Source of the DNA: Absicoccus intestinalis
GTDB lineage: Bacteria > Bacillota_I > Bacilli_A > Erysipelotrichales > Erysipelotrichaceae
Reading direction: 5' to 3'
NCBI RefSeq assembly: GCF_033971885.1
Contig: NZ_JALBUS010000006.1
Span: 49,729-113,728 of the forward strand
Length of the DNA: 64,000 nt
The position numbers were made by a program, and so were the translations under genes. Below, piece by piece: positions 25,456 through 34,680 of this stretch (the first letter of the stretch is position 1; every line of letters starts with the position of its first letter). A model generated the notes under the pieces. The model was not told the origin of the DNA. It worked only from the letters and a program-made list of their open reading frames with translations, and ran no database searches.

Positions 25456-25740
25456 CTACATCCCCAACTTATTTTCTTTGGAGCGACGATACAACACAAA
25501 GGTATGACCCACGACGTGGACGACTTCACTATGGGTATTGGCAGCACATTCAATAGCTGCTTCGCGCACATCAATGGGACTGGTCTTCAATAATTTACAC
25601 TTGACCAGTTCATGGGCTTCCAAGGCTGCATCTAAGGTTTCCATCGTATTGTACGATAGGCCGTCTTTGCCAATTTGAAGGATGGCTCGATACGAGTTTG
25701 CGAGTTTCCGTAATTTTTTCTTGGTTTGTTTATCTAACAT
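25456..25740 (-). CDS. yhbY: YhbY-family RNA-binding protein (CRM domain)
   Basis: A 94-residue CRM-domain protein that binds pre-50S ribosomes: LRKLANSYRAILQIGKDGLS near the start, LVKCKLLKTSPIDVREAA in the middle and the conserved VVGHTFVLYRRSKE near the end. Overlaps yqeH by one base (TAATG) and precedes nadD by 2 bases, the conserved Firmicute order. Confidence 0.95.
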   Translation of the reverse strand: MLDKQTKKKLRKLANSYRAILQIGKDGLSYNTMETLDAALEAHELVKCKLLKTSPIDVREAAIECAANTHSEVVHVVGHTFVLYRRSKENKLGM

Positions 25741-26843
25741 TAAATCATTGCCTTTCTAAATGTGACATTGATGCCTTTATGGACACGTACATAAATTTGT
25801 TTGATGTCGCCACTCACACAGAACCAGCCTAAGCCGTGAATGACCACATCCATTTTATCATTCCCTACCTTGGGTCCATGGAACGTATGCATACTGACCA
25901 TGCTGGTATCTAAACAAGGCACCAACATTTCGTTCAAATGATCATTCCATAAGCGATCGGCATCGGCTAATTTGCCGCGATGGATCGCAATGGAGCGGGA
26001 AAAATAACCAACCACACTGGCTTTACCATTGGTGACCACATCCAAACGGGCCAAACCGGCAGCGGCAAAGGATTGGTCTTCATAGATCTGCGATACATAC
26101 GGCCGAACGGGTTTGGTAGGAATGACCGTTTTTAAGTCTTTGGGTTGAAGCCATGCCAATACACTATGGCGATTTTCAATGCCAGGTGTATCATAGATCG
26201 TAAATCCTTCTTGTGGAATAGGGATCAGATCGAGCGTTGTCCCCGGATTTCGAGAGACGGTTAATTGACGGTCTTCCAACATTTGGTTCAATAAGGTACT
26301 TTTTCCTACATTGGCCATGCCCATAAAGATGATGTCTTTGCCAAAGCTATAGCGTTCAATGGCACGTTCAATTTGATGGATGCTGTGGATCCCTCGATCG
26401 GATAGTGTTTTATGTTTTTTGGATGGATCTAAAATTAGATCACCACAAATCAAGATATCACGAACGACGATTTTTTCTTCTTTGAGTCGATGATCCACAA
26501 ACGCATAGATCTTTTGATCCGTCACGGTCTTAGGTAAGATATCTCGTTTGGTCAAGATCAAGACAATATCTTTGCCCGGTAATTTTTGATTGAGTCGTGA
26601 GATCATACCGCCTTCAAAATCAAAGAGATCAACGATCCAAAAGACAACGCCATCGATCGCATTGATCTTTTCGAAAGTTTGACTGGATTCAATGCCTTGT
26701 TGCATGGAAATCGTGACTTGGCCATAATGCGAGATCTTATAACATCGTTCACAATAGGTTGCATCCAGTCGGGGAACATATCCCAAGGCTTCGGGGTCTT
26801 CATTTTGAAGTTCAACGCCACACCCTTTACAATATTTGGTCAT
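25740..26843 (-). CDS. yqeH: Ribosome biogenesis GTPase YqeH
   Basis: Circularly permuted GTPase for 30S assembly, 367 residues. N-terminal zinc finger (CKGCGVELQ ... CERC) followed by the permuted order: G4 LTKRDILPK, then G1 GMANVGKSTLLNQ, then G3 YDTPGIENR. A C-terminal domain typical of YqeH follows. AAGGAGG lies upstream, and the ATG overlaps the stop of the flavoprotein gene as ATGA. Confidence 0.95.
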   Translation of the reverse strand: MTKYCKGCGVELQNEDPEALGYVPRLDATYCERCYKISHYGQVTISMQQGIESSQTFEKINAIDGVVFWIVDLFDFEGGMISRLNQKLPGKDIVLILTKRDILPKTVTDQKIYAFVDHRLKEEKIVVRDILICGDLILDPSKKHKTLSDRGIHSIHQIERAIERYSFGKDIIFMGMANVGKSTLLNQMLEDRQLTVSRNPGTTLDLIPIPQEGFTIYDTPGIENRHSVLAWLQPKDLKTVIPTKPVRPYVSQIYEDQSFAAAGLARLDVVTNGKASVVGYFSRSIAIHRGKLADADRLWNDHLNEMLVPCLDTSMVSMHTFHGPKVGNDKMDVVIHGLGWFCVSGDIKQIYVRVHKGINVTFRKAMI

Positions 26844-28438
26844 TCACAACCCTCCTTTTCTAGATTGTACTGAGGCTTTTCAAAATATTCAATTAATTTT
26901 TCGGCACTATGGATACCATCAATCGCACTGGTCACGATACCACCGGCATATCCCGATCCTTCGCCGCTTGGATAAAGGCCAAAAATTGAACTCATTCCTT
27001 GTGGATCGCGTGAAATGCGAATGGCACTGGAAGAGCGAGATTCAACCGCACTCAAGATAGCACCGGAAGAAACAAAGCCGGGTACGCGTTGTTCAAAGTT
27101 TTCTAGTGCTTCATGCAGAGCTTGATTGATGGGGTTTGAAAATAAGGTATTTAGATCCACAAATTGGGTTCCCAATGCATACGTGGGTTGGACCGCGCCA
27201 AAGGCTGTGGATATCTTATGGTCTAAATAGTCAGAGGCCAATTGGCAACAAGCGGCATAGCCATGGGCCATTTGATAGGCTTTGGCTTCTAACTCTTCTT
27301 GATAGGCTAGACCGCCCAGGATTGCTTTTCCATAATCGCTTTCATCCACTTGGACCAATAGGGCGCTATTGGCATTGGTGCCATCACGTTTGGCATAGCT
27401 CATGCCATTGATCACCGTGTGTTTGGCCTCACTGGCAGCCGGGATCACATAACCACCGGGACACATACAAAAGGTATAGACGCCTTTTTGATTGGATGCG
27501 GTATAGGTAAGTTTATAGCGTGCAGGAATGAGTCGGGGATCGTGGGCATATTCTTTCAACATGGCTTGATTGATATAGTCTTGTCGATGTTCAATGCGCA
27601 CACCGATCGCAAAGCGTTTATTTTCCAACTGGATATGATGGGCATGCAACATCAAAAGGGTATCTTTGGCACTGTGTCCACACGCTAAGATCATGGCCGT
27701 ACAGGGATGCCATACATTGTGGTATTGAATGGCAACCAGGTTTCCGTCTTTGACTTGGATGTCTTCTAAGGCTGTATCAAAAAGAAAGGTGCCGCCCAGG
27801 CGTTCAATTTCATTTCGACAGTTTTTAATGATTTGTACAAAGGCATCCGTACCAATGTGGGGATGTTGATCGATCAAGATTTCGGATCGAGCGCCAAAAC
27901 GGACCAATTCTTCCAAGACTTTGCGACAGCGACTGTCTTTGGATCGGGTGGTCAATTTGCCATCACTAAAGGTGCCGGCACCGCCTTCGCCAAATTGCAC
28001 GTTGCATTCTGGATCCAATTGGCCGGTTTGCCAAAATTGATGAACTTTTTGGGTTCTTGTATCCACTTGGGAACCGCGTTCTAGAATCATGGGATGGTAG
28101 CCGGCTTGGGCCAAGATCAAGGCCGCAAACATGCCTGCTGGGCCAAAGCCGACGACAACGGGTCGATCAATCAAGGGATGGTGGCCGCTGGATACGGGTT
28201 GGTAGTGTTCATTGGGGCGGGGTTGTACATCTTTGTGTCGTAGATACTTTCGTTCGTGTTTGACTTTGGCATCGATCACATACGAAAAGAAGATCTTTTG
28301 CGATCGGGCATCCACACTTTTGCGGTGGATGGACCAAGACAAAAGATCCTTGGTTGGCATATGTAGTTTTTTTAGAAGTTGTGCCTCTATTTCTTTTTTG
28401 TCTTCGGTGGCACATTTGACTTGAAAAACACGGATCAT
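26840..28438 (-). CDS. FAD-dependent oxidoreductase of the COG2509 type
   Basis: A 532-residue flavoprotein. After about 85 residues with an unusual N-terminal domain comes the dinucleotide fold VVGFGPAGMFAALILAQAG. A conserved block NVQFGEGGAGTFSDGKLTTR follows, then FAIGVRIEHRQ and the C-terminal FAD segment LYPSGEGSGYAGGIVTSAID. This family is widespread but has no settled substrate. It has ATGA overlaps at both ends, with the acyltransferase upstream and yqeH downstream. Confidence 0.85.
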   Translation of the reverse strand: MIRVFQVKCATEDKKEIEAQLLKKLHMPTKDLLSWSIHRKSVDARSQKIFFSYVIDAKVKHERKYLRHKDVQPRPNEHYQPVSSGHHPLIDRPVVVGFGPAGMFAALILAQAGYHPMILERGSQVDTRTQKVHQFWQTGQLDPECNVQFGEGGAGTFSDGKLTTRSKDSRCRKVLEELVRFGARSEILIDQHPHIGTDAFVQIIKNCRNEIERLGGTFLFDTALEDIQVKDGNLVAIQYHNVWHPCTAMILACGHSAKDTLLMLHAHHIQLENKRFAIGVRIEHRQDYINQAMLKEYAHDPRLIPARYKLTYTASNQKGVYTFCMCPGGYVIPAASEAKHTVINGMSYAKRDGTNANSALLVQVDESDYGKAILGGLAYQEELEAKAYQMAHGYAACCQLASDYLDHKISTAFGAVQPTYALGTQFVDLNTLFSNPINQALHEALENFEQRVPGFVSSGAILSAVESRSSSAIRISRDPQGMSSIFGLYPSGEGSGYAGGIVTSAIDGIHSAEKLIEYFEKPQYNLEKEGCE

Positions 28439-29454
28439 AATAAATTATCTAACACCGGATAGCGTTTGTGATAATGCATCACAAGGCTGGCAAAGGCTTG
28501 CGCAAAGGCCAGGGTCAAGAAATAAACGACCAAGTGTGCATGGGGTAACAACGCCAATAATATTTTTGCGAATAAGATATGTGAAGTATAAATCAATAAG
28601 GATTCATGGCGCAAGGTCATATAACTTTCCTTATAGGGTAAATTCCAGGTCAATAGGGCATTGACCATAAAATAGGTAGCTGGCACCAACAACAGATACA
28701 TACTGGTCAAATCACGAAGGATGCCCATTTGATCATAGAGATGCACTTCCATGACCAATAGAATAAAGCTAATCAGCCAACCAATCATGGATACGCGATG
28801 AGGCAAACGACGGGTCTTGCTTAATAACAGGCCGATGCATACAAACATAGGGCCAAAGAAGATGCCGTCTCGTGAGGTTACCAACACTTTGGTAAAAAAG
28901 CCAAAGAAGAAGGATACATAGGGCATGGTTTCCCAAATGGGCGTATAGACATTGATCAAATAGCCGAAGATATATAAGATCAAGGATACGATCAATGCGC
29001 GTTTCATGCTGTGTTTGGTGTACAGCAGATAGACGATATAGGTAGCTAACATCAATGCGGGCAAGAACCATAAATGATAATAGGATCCATTGAATATCAC
29101 ATCGCGTAAATAAGCAAAGATGTGATAGATGCGAAAATTCGCATGGGCATAGTCCCAAATGGTATAGGGCAAATAAATGATGGTCCAGGTCAAATAGATC
29201 TTACCTAAGCGTTTTTCATAGTTGAGCAGTGCTTCTTCATTGGTGGACAAATCATTGGTAATTTTTCGAAAGAAGAAAAATCCCGATGCCACAAAGAAGA
29301 AAGGTACAGCCAAACGGCAAACCGTTTGGATCCAATAGGTATTGAATGTTTGTGAAACTTCATAGAATGGGTAGGTATGGATACAAACCACCAATAGTGC
29401 CGATACATATTTGGCAATATCAATGGCGCCATATCTCCTTTTTCGTCTTGCCAT
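28435..29454 (-). CDS. Acyltransferase-3 family membrane protein
   Basis: A 339-residue membrane protein with about ten hydrophobic segments and the acyltransferase-3 start AIDIAKYVSALLVVCIHTYP (conserved histidine), RLAVPFFFVASGFFFF and SYYHLWFLPALMLATYIVYLL. Members O-acylate sugars or peptidoglycan. The N-terminal module of VanT serine racemases belongs to the same fold, and here the gene follows alr by 15 bases. It could acylate a cell-wall sugar or assist the racemase; the sequence does not decide. Confidence 0.8.
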   Translation of the reverse strand: MARRKRRYGAIDIAKYVSALLVVCIHTYPFYEVSQTFNTYWIQTVCRLAVPFFFVASGFFFFRKITNDLSTNEEALLNYEKRLGKIYLTWTIIYLPYTIWDYAHANFRIYHIFAYLRDVIFNGSYYHLWFLPALMLATYIVYLLYTKHSMKRALIVSLILYIFGYLINVYTPIWETMPYVSFFFGFFTKVLVTSRDGIFFGPMFVCIGLLLSKTRRLPHRVSMIGWLISFILLVMEVHLYDQMGILRDLTSMYLLLVPATYFMVNALLTWNLPYKESYMTLRHESLLIYTSHILFAKILLALLPHAHLVVYFLTLAFAQAFASLVMHYHKRYPVLDNLL

Positions 29455-29469
29455 ATTCTCTCTTTCCCC

Positions 29470-30618
29470 TTATCTTTTTTTCAAACGTGGCACTCGTGCG
29501 CCTAATGTGGATGCCAATTCATTATTGATCGTATGGGCAGATCGTGTGATCGCATCCATCGTCACTTGTTCTTTTCCTTGATGCCCAATGAGACAAACAA
29601 TATCCCCTTCTTGTACGTTGTCTACCTGGGTCACATCGATCATACATTGATCCATACAAATATTGCCAATCAATGGACAACGTTTTCCATGGACCAACAC
29701 TTCTACGCCTTGATTGGATATCAAACGTGGCAAGCCATCGGCATACCCAATGGACATCGTTGCGACTTTGGTTGGTTTTTGCGCAATAAAATGCCGTCCA
29801 TACGATACGCTCATGCCGGGCTGGATCCATTTGACTACGCTCACATTGGCATAGAGGGACAAGATTGGTATAAAATCCGGTTGGGTGGCGATGGGAATTT
29901 GATCATCGCTGGTCAAGCCCAAGGGCAATAAACCGGGTCGACAATAGTCATAGCCGAGATCTTGATAGTTTAAGATGCCATAACTATTTTGTAGATGGGT
30001 CAATCCGGGATCGATCCCGTTATCTTTTAATCGATCAAGAACTTCATTAAATAAACCAATTTGCTGTTTGGTGAAAGTCGATGCGTCGATACCTAGGTCA
30101 TCACTGACCGGAAAATGAGAGAAGATCCCATCCGCTTGGACATAATCCAATTGATAGGCACGAACGATATCTTCAAAATGTTTTTCTTGTGGTTGATACA
30201 AGATCCCGGTCCGATTCATGCCCGTATCTACTTTACAATGCGCATGAATGATCACATCATGGGATTTGGCATAGTCATTTAATTTGCAGGCATAGGCATA
30301 CGAACAAAGCGATTGGGTAACGTTTTGTTCATGCAGATAGTGCCAATGTTCTTCGGGGGTATAGCCTAAGATCAAGATGTTCTCTTGCAGGCCGGCTTGG
30401 CGTAAGCGAAGGGCTTCATCCACGCTGGAAACGCCAAAAAAGTCAATGCCCCATGCTTGACAGGCTTTGGCAACCGTAATGTCCCCATGCCCATAGGCGT
30501 TGGCTTTGACAATCGCCATAATTTTGGTCGATCCAATGAGTTTTTGGGTTTCCTCTAAATTATGAGCGATGGCATCCGGATCGATTTCGATCCAAGCACG
30601 ACTATAGCTCTCTAACAT
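29470..30618 (-). CDS. alr: Alanine racemase
   Basis: PLP enzyme making D-alanine for peptidoglycan, 382 residues. The PLP lysine is in AIVKANAYGHGDITV near residue 38; the second catalytic base tyrosine is in GMSVSYGRHFIAQ; GNICMDQCMIDVT is also typical. Its start overlaps the ddl stop by 7 bases. The downstream acyltransferase raises the alternative that the pair acts like a split VanT serine racemase, but nothing in the racemase itself demands that. Confidence 0.94.
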   Translation of the reverse strand: MLESYSRAWIEIDPDAIAHNLEETQKLIGSTKIMAIVKANAYGHGDITVAKACQAWGIDFFGVSSVDEALRLRQAGLQENILILGYTPEEHWHYLHEQNVTQSLCSYAYACKLNDYAKSHDVIIHAHCKVDTGMNRTGILYQPQEKHFEDIVRAYQLDYVQADGIFSHFPVSDDLGIDASTFTKQQIGLFNEVLDRLKDNGIDPGLTHLQNSYGILNYQDLGYDYCRPGLLPLGLTSDDQIPIATQPDFIPILSLYANVSVVKWIQPGMSVSYGRHFIAQKPTKVATMSIGYADGLPRLISNQGVEVLVHGKRCPLIGNICMDQCMIDVTQVDNVQEGDIVCLIGHQGKEQVTMDAITRSAHTINNELASTLGARVPRLKKR

Positions 30619-31658
30619 ATGCCGACTTCTCTTTCCATAGCCAATGCAATCAAACGATCGATCAGAGTTGGAAAGGAAATACCGGCTTCGGCCATCATGC
30701 TTGGATAACGCGACGTGGCAGTAAAGCCTGGAATCGTATTGACTTCATTCAAGACAATCGATTTGTCGGGTTGGACAAACATGTCGACACGGGCCATGCC
30801 TGTACAATTCAAGGCACGATAGACTTGTTTAGCCAAAGTTTGGGCTTTTTCAAAGGTATCAGCATCGATGCGGGCTGGACAATAAATATGGGAGCCAACC
30901 AAATCGTATTTGCCTTCAAAATCAAACACACCGCGTGTAATCTCAATTTCATCACAGGATCCGGTCACCAGTTCTTCGTTGCCCATAACGGCACAGCCAA
31001 TTTCAAAGCCTTCAATGGCTTTTTCAATCAAACATTTGCCGCGGCCATCGTATTTAAAAGCGTCTTGGACCGCATCCAAATATTGTTCTTTGGTTTCAAC
31101 TTTATGAACGCCATAACTGCTTCCAGCGTTGCATGGTTTGATGATCCATGGCAAAGGAATCCGTGAAACAACGGATTCAAAAGATGGAACTTCTTCTGTT
31201 TTATATAAGCAAAGATAGTCTGCACAGGGAATGTTGGCTTCTTTACAAATGATATGCATGATTTCTTTATCCATGCACATCGCACTCGCCAATACGTCAC
31301 AGCCCACACAATGGATGTTCATCAGTTCCATTAAGCCTTGGATACAGCCGTCTTCCCCGTTTTTACCGTGGACGATGGGAAAAACACAATCGATATCGAT
31401 TTTCTTTTGATTGGTCAGATCAAATACACCTTGATGGATCCAAGCACAAGGTCTGGCTTGGGTTTGCCAATGGTCGTGTTCGATATCATCGATGGATCCA
31501 TCATAAATATAAAAGACACCTTGTTGATCAATGCCAATCATGGTCATTTGATACAACTCGGCATGAATTTGTCGTAAGAAGCTGGCTGCGGAATGTAACG
31601 AAACACTATATTCTGAACTTTGTCCGCCAAAGATGACGGCCAGATTGATTTTTTTCAT
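30612..31658 (-). CDS. ddl: D-alanine--D-alanine ligase family protein
   Basis: ATP-grasp ligase of 348 residues. It has N-terminal VIFGGQSSEYSVSLHSA, the HGKNGEDGCIQGLMEL block, IIKPCNAGSSYGVHKV and C-terminal RVDMFVQ with LNEVNTIPGFTATSRYP. The acceptor loop reads FDFEGKYDLVGSHIYCPARI. It keeps the KY of D-Ala and D-Ser ligases and lacks the D-lactate-type loop, and overall it resembles the VanG-like branch common in Firmicute Ddl. D-Ala is the default second substrate; D-Ser cannot be excluded. ATGA overlap with murF. Confidence 0.92.
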   Translation of the reverse strand: MKKINLAVIFGGQSSEYSVSLHSAASFLRQIHAELYQMTMIGIDQQGVFYIYDGSIDDIEHDHWQTQARPCAWIHQGVFDLTNQKKIDIDCVFPIVHGKNGEDGCIQGLMELMNIHCVGCDVLASAMCMDKEIMHIICKEANIPCADYLCLYKTEEVPSFESVVSRIPLPWIIKPCNAGSSYGVHKVETKEQYLDAVQDAFKYDGRGKCLIEKAIEGFEIGCAVMGNEELVTGSCDEIEITRGVFDFEGKYDLVGSHIYCPARIDADTFEKAQTLAKQVYRALNCTGMARVDMFVQPDKSIVLNEVNTIPGFTATSRYPSMMAEAGISFPTLIDRLIALAMEREVGIC

Positions 31659-33004
31659 TCGTTTTCTCCTTGTTGTAAATCACTAATAATTTGGTCCATG
31701 GCCATGGCCCTGGAGCCTTTCACTAAGATAGCACAATCGGTGTTTAGAAAGGGGCGTAAAGCTTGCATCAATGATTTTTTGGAATCAAACCAAGTTCCCT
31801 GGGCTGCATCGGCTGTATAGAATGATCGATCGCCAACACAGAATACATAGTCAATGCCTAATTGATGGGCATAGGCACCAATTTGTGCGTGTAATGCTTT
31901 TTCGTTTTCTCCTAGATCGAGCATATCCGATAAAACGGCAATATGACAAGGGGTAGGAATACTGGATAAGGTATCCAAAGCAACCTTGGCACTTTCGGGA
32001 TTGGACTTATACGAATCATCAATGATGGTTGCTTGACCAATCGTAATTTGTTGGGTGCGCATCTTTGTCATTTCAATATGCTCTAGTCCATATTCTATAG
32101 CATTTTCATCGATTTGTTTAGTCTTTGCCGCATAAATTACGGGTAAAGCGTTTTCAGCTTGGAAGTCGCCTAATACATTCATGGAAACGGGCTTTTTCAT
32201 ATCGTTACAGGTAAAGGTAATGCCATCTTTTCGATGGATGATGTCCCCCATAATATAGCTATTTCCACCCGGACCAAAAGAATGCAGCATGACATCACCA
32301 CGATCGATTTCTGGCAATACCGCTTTGATTTCTGGGCATGTATGATAGAGGCAGAGTGATTTGGTATGGGTCAAAATTTCCAACTTGCCACGGGCAATAT
32401 TTTCTTTGGTTCCAAAATTTTCCATATGGGCCGAGCCAATGCTGGTGATGATGGAAATATCCGGCTGTGCGATGGAGCATAAGAAGTCGATGTCCCCTTT
32501 GTGTTCCATGCCCATTTCGAGAATAGCAATTTCTACATCGGCATCCAGATCTAAGACAGTCAATGGTAAGCCAATTTCATTGTTGTGGTTGCCTTGGGTC
32601 TTTTGGGTTTTATATTTTTGAGAAAAGACCGAATACAAGATATCTTTACAAGATGTCTTGCCATTGGATCCCGTTACGCCAATGACAGTACAAGATAGAC
32701 TCTTCATATAATAGCGGGCCAAATCTTGGAGGGCTACCGTAGTATCCGAAACCAAAATAAGAGGAAAATCGGGATAGGGTTTATGATCGATTTGCCAAAA
32801 AGCGGCCGTGGCTCCGTGTTGTTTGGCCGAATCTAAAAAGGTATGTCCATCCACGCGTTGGCCGATGAGGGGAATATACAGATTGCCCGGTTGTACACGG
32901 CGTGAATCAATGGATATACCAGCAATAGAAATATCCGAATCGTCACATCCAAAAAGGGATGTGTGAAGTGCATGTGCGATGGTTTGAGTGGTTGTTTGAA
33001 TCAT
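31655..33004 (-). CDS. murF: UDP-N-acetylmuramoyl-tripeptide--D-alanyl-D-alanine ligase
   Basis: Adds D-Ala-D-Ala to the muramyl tripeptide, using the product of the adjacent ddl. A 449-residue Mur ligase: SIDSRRVQPGNLYIPLIG, P-loop GVTGSNGKTSCKDIL, LEMGMEHKGDIDFL and DDSYKSNPES. The start at 33004 has AAGGAG 8 bases upstream; a longer reading from 33082 has no support and lies in an AT-rich spacer. First gene of the 14-gene run ending at nth. Confidence 0.95.
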   Translation of the reverse strand: MIQTTTQTIAHALHTSLFGCDDSDISIAGISIDSRRVQPGNLYIPLIGQRVDGHTFLDSAKQHGATAAFWQIDHKPYPDFPLILVSDTTVALQDLARYYMKSLSCTVIGVTGSNGKTSCKDILYSVFSQKYKTQKTQGNHNNEIGLPLTVLDLDADVEIAILEMGMEHKGDIDFLCSIAQPDISIITSIGSAHMENFGTKENIARGKLEILTHTKSLCLYHTCPEIKAVLPEIDRGDVMLHSFGPGGNSYIMGDIIHRKDGITFTCNDMKKPVSMNVLGDFQAENALPVIYAAKTKQIDENAIEYGLEHIEMTKMRTQQITIGQATIIDDSYKSNPESAKVALDTLSSIPTPCHIAVLSDMLDLGENEKALHAQIGAYAHQLGIDYVFCVGDRSFYTADAAQGTWFDSKKSLMQALRPFLNTDCAILVKGSRAMAMDQIISDLQQGENE

Positions 33005-33153
33005 GAATTTTACTCCTTGTGCGGCTATTATAGCACATTTTAGGAAGACCATTTCAATTTCCCATTTCATCCCATTTTTCATTGGATTTTTTTCTTTTTT
33101 GATAAAAAAAGGATATATTTTTAGGTTTTTTATCCATAAAAATCCATTTTTTG

Positions 33154-33187
33154 CCCATTTTCACATATTTTCCCACACTTTTCACAT
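33154..33187 (-). repeat. Imperfect direct repeat upstream of murF
   Basis: On the minus strand ATGTGAAAAGTGTGGG is followed, after a few bases, by ATGTGAAAATGGG. Repeated G-rich boxes upstream of a cell-wall operon could bind a regulator. The rest of the 33005-33200 spacer is A/T-rich and without genes. Confidence 0.3.
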
Positions 33188-33205
33188 AAATTGCGTCTTT
33201 AGGTG

Positions 33206-33214
33206 TGATATACT
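33206..33214 (+). promoter_or_regulatory. Extended -10 promoter
   Basis: TG-A-TATACT is an extended -10 element, predicting a transcript starting near 33221 that runs into a structured leader before the HIT gene. Confidence 0.5.
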
Positions 33215-33220
33215 CGATAT

Positions 33221-33330
33221 AAGCAAGGAGTAGAAGACCTTGCCTGTGTGAATCATCGATTTGATATTCATACAATTTTCTATCCCCTTAATTTTTTGGA
33301 AGAGTCAGGCACCCCCTTAGCCTGGCTTTT
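33221..33330 (+). ncRNA. Candidate structured leader or small RNA ending in a terminator
   Basis: Starts with a hairpin GCAAGG/CCTTGC (33223-33243), then a second with TGTGTGAAT/ATTCATACA arms, then a terminator-like stem GTCAGGC/GCCTGGC (33304-33326) followed by TTTT. It lies between a predicted promoter and the HIT-protein ribosome binding site, so it could be an attenuation leader or a stand-alone RNA. I do not recognise a known riboswitch class. Confidence 0.4.
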
Positions 33331-33373
33331 CCTATTTTTAGGCGTATACTAAACATAAGGAGGAGCAACGAAT

Positions 33374-33766
33374 ATGTGTATTTTTTGCGATATTGCAGCG
33401 GGAAAGATTCCCAGTCATAAATTATATGAAGATGATACGGTCATTGCTTTCTTTGACGTCAACCCAACGAGTTATGGTCATTGTTTAGTGGTTCCCAAAG
33501 AACACACGGATTCATTCTTGGATTGCCCAGCACAAGTGCGTGACCATGTTTTTGAAGTGGCACAACAACTAGCCAACAAATTAGAGGAAAGACTCCATTG
33601 TGATGGGATCAATGTGTTGACCAATGTCCATGAAGCTGCCGGTCAAAGTGTTCATCATTTCCATGTGCATTTAATTCCTCGCTATGTCAATGATGATCAT
33701 GTCACGTTAGCGTTTGGTGAAATCCCACCCGTTGATTTTGATGAATTAGAGAAAAAGATGAAATAA
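33374..33766 (+). CDS. HIT-family nucleotide hydrolase (Hint type)
   Basis: A 130-residue histidine triad protein: CIFCDIAAGKIPSHKLYEDD, FDVNPTSYGHCLVVPKEH, and the triad HHFHVHLIPRY with its catalytic histidine. Bacterial Hint proteins hydrolyse AMP-lysine or AMP-linked amines; the N-terminal CxxC may bind zinc. AAGGAGGAGC precedes the ATG. Stands alone behind a putative leader RNA. Confidence 0.93.
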   Translation: MCIFCDIAAGKIPSHKLYEDDTVIAFFDVNPTSYGHCLVVPKEHTDSFLDCPAQVRDHVFEVAQQLANKLEERLHCDGINVLTNVHEAAGQSVHHFHVHLIPRYVNDDHVTLAFGEIPPVDFDELEKKMK

Positions 33767-33785
33767 ACCGAAATGGCATTTCATG

Positions 33786-33818
33786 AAGCGTTATTCGAAA
33801 CAAGGATAACGCTTTTTT
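33786..33818 (+). terminator. Terminator of the HIT gene
   Basis: AAGCGTTAT ... ATAACGCTT followed by a T-run, 20 bases after the stop. Confidence 0.85.
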
Positions 33819-34058
33819 CTTTTAGGATCATCTATCTGTGGAAATATCGAGCAGGTCCCCTACAAATGCACCTAGATATCTAATAAGAAAGCCATCTCTT
33901 CCCTTTATGTAACCCGTTTGTGTAGCTTGTTGCAGAACGATTCTGCATTTCAAAAGGCTTTACGATCCCATAGAGTTATTTGTTTTCTTGGGATAGGAAT
34001 CCATAGGATTGAATGATTTCAACTTTCGTATATTAGGCCATGATCGTGCACATAATGA

Positions 34059-34511
34059 ATGATCTTATTACAGATACAAGGATCAATGCCACAAAAAAAC
34101 AGTATTAAAAAAGATGCATTTTATCCGTATGTAAAAAAGAATAATCTGGAACGAATTGGCCATGGGATCTACATCAGTGAGGATGTGTGGCCTGATGAAC
34201 TTTTTATTCTTCACAAATACACCCCCCCCACCGCCGTTTTTTCTCATGAGGAGACATTGTATTATCACAATCTTATAGACCGTGAAAAAAGATCTACTAA
34301 ATAAGAATCATTATGGAAATGACATTCCCATATAAGATGTGCAGCGAACGATTTGTGACATGGCACGAAGTCGTAGGAATATTGAGATTCAGGTATTCAA
34401 TACAGCATGAAAGACATATGTCAAAAAGAAAGATAAGGATTTGAAAAATCTAATCACCCTTATTTCATGTAGACAAGATGATTAGGCAGTTTTATGGAGG
34501 TGCTGATTTCA
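34059..34511 (+). pseudogene. AbiEi-type antitoxin remnant
   Basis: The first 81 codons resemble the N-terminal winged-helix of type IV (AbiE) antitoxins: FYPYVKKNNLERIGHGIYIS, then PDELFILHKYT and AVFSHEETLYYHNLIDRE. The frame then stops. The usual middle part is missing, but another frame from 34342 reads QRTICDMARSRRNIEIQVFN, TGA, then KTYVKKKDKDLKNL. A third frame gives KMIRQFYGG near 34475-34500, matching the expected antitoxin C-terminus. Thus a deletion, frameshifts and a stop. No AbiEii toxin follows. The bases from 33819 to 34058 hold nothing else I recognise. Confidence 0.7.
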
Positions 34512-34597
34512 TATCACTTTTGTCAGCACAAATAACGAGCTAATTAGTTTCAATCTATACAGGTTTATTAAGATCCAAACATGACTACGCAATAATG

Positions 34598-34632
34598 TAA
34601 AAAATAGAGAGAAGGCACAGGTACCCTCTCTC
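34598..34632 (-). terminator. Terminator of the AbiF-type gene
   Basis: On the minus strand GAGAGAGGG ... CCTTCTCTC followed by TATTTTTT, about 50 bases after the stop. Confidence 0.7.
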
Positions 34633-34680
34633 CGGAAAAAGATTTAACTTTTTTGTTCTTCTTTGGCATTATAAACATAT

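Noticed and set aside
28435..31658. A vancomycin resistance cluster
   Set aside because: Only ddl, alr and an acyltransferase are present, in a housekeeping murF operon; no VanXY, VanX, VanH or two-component system.
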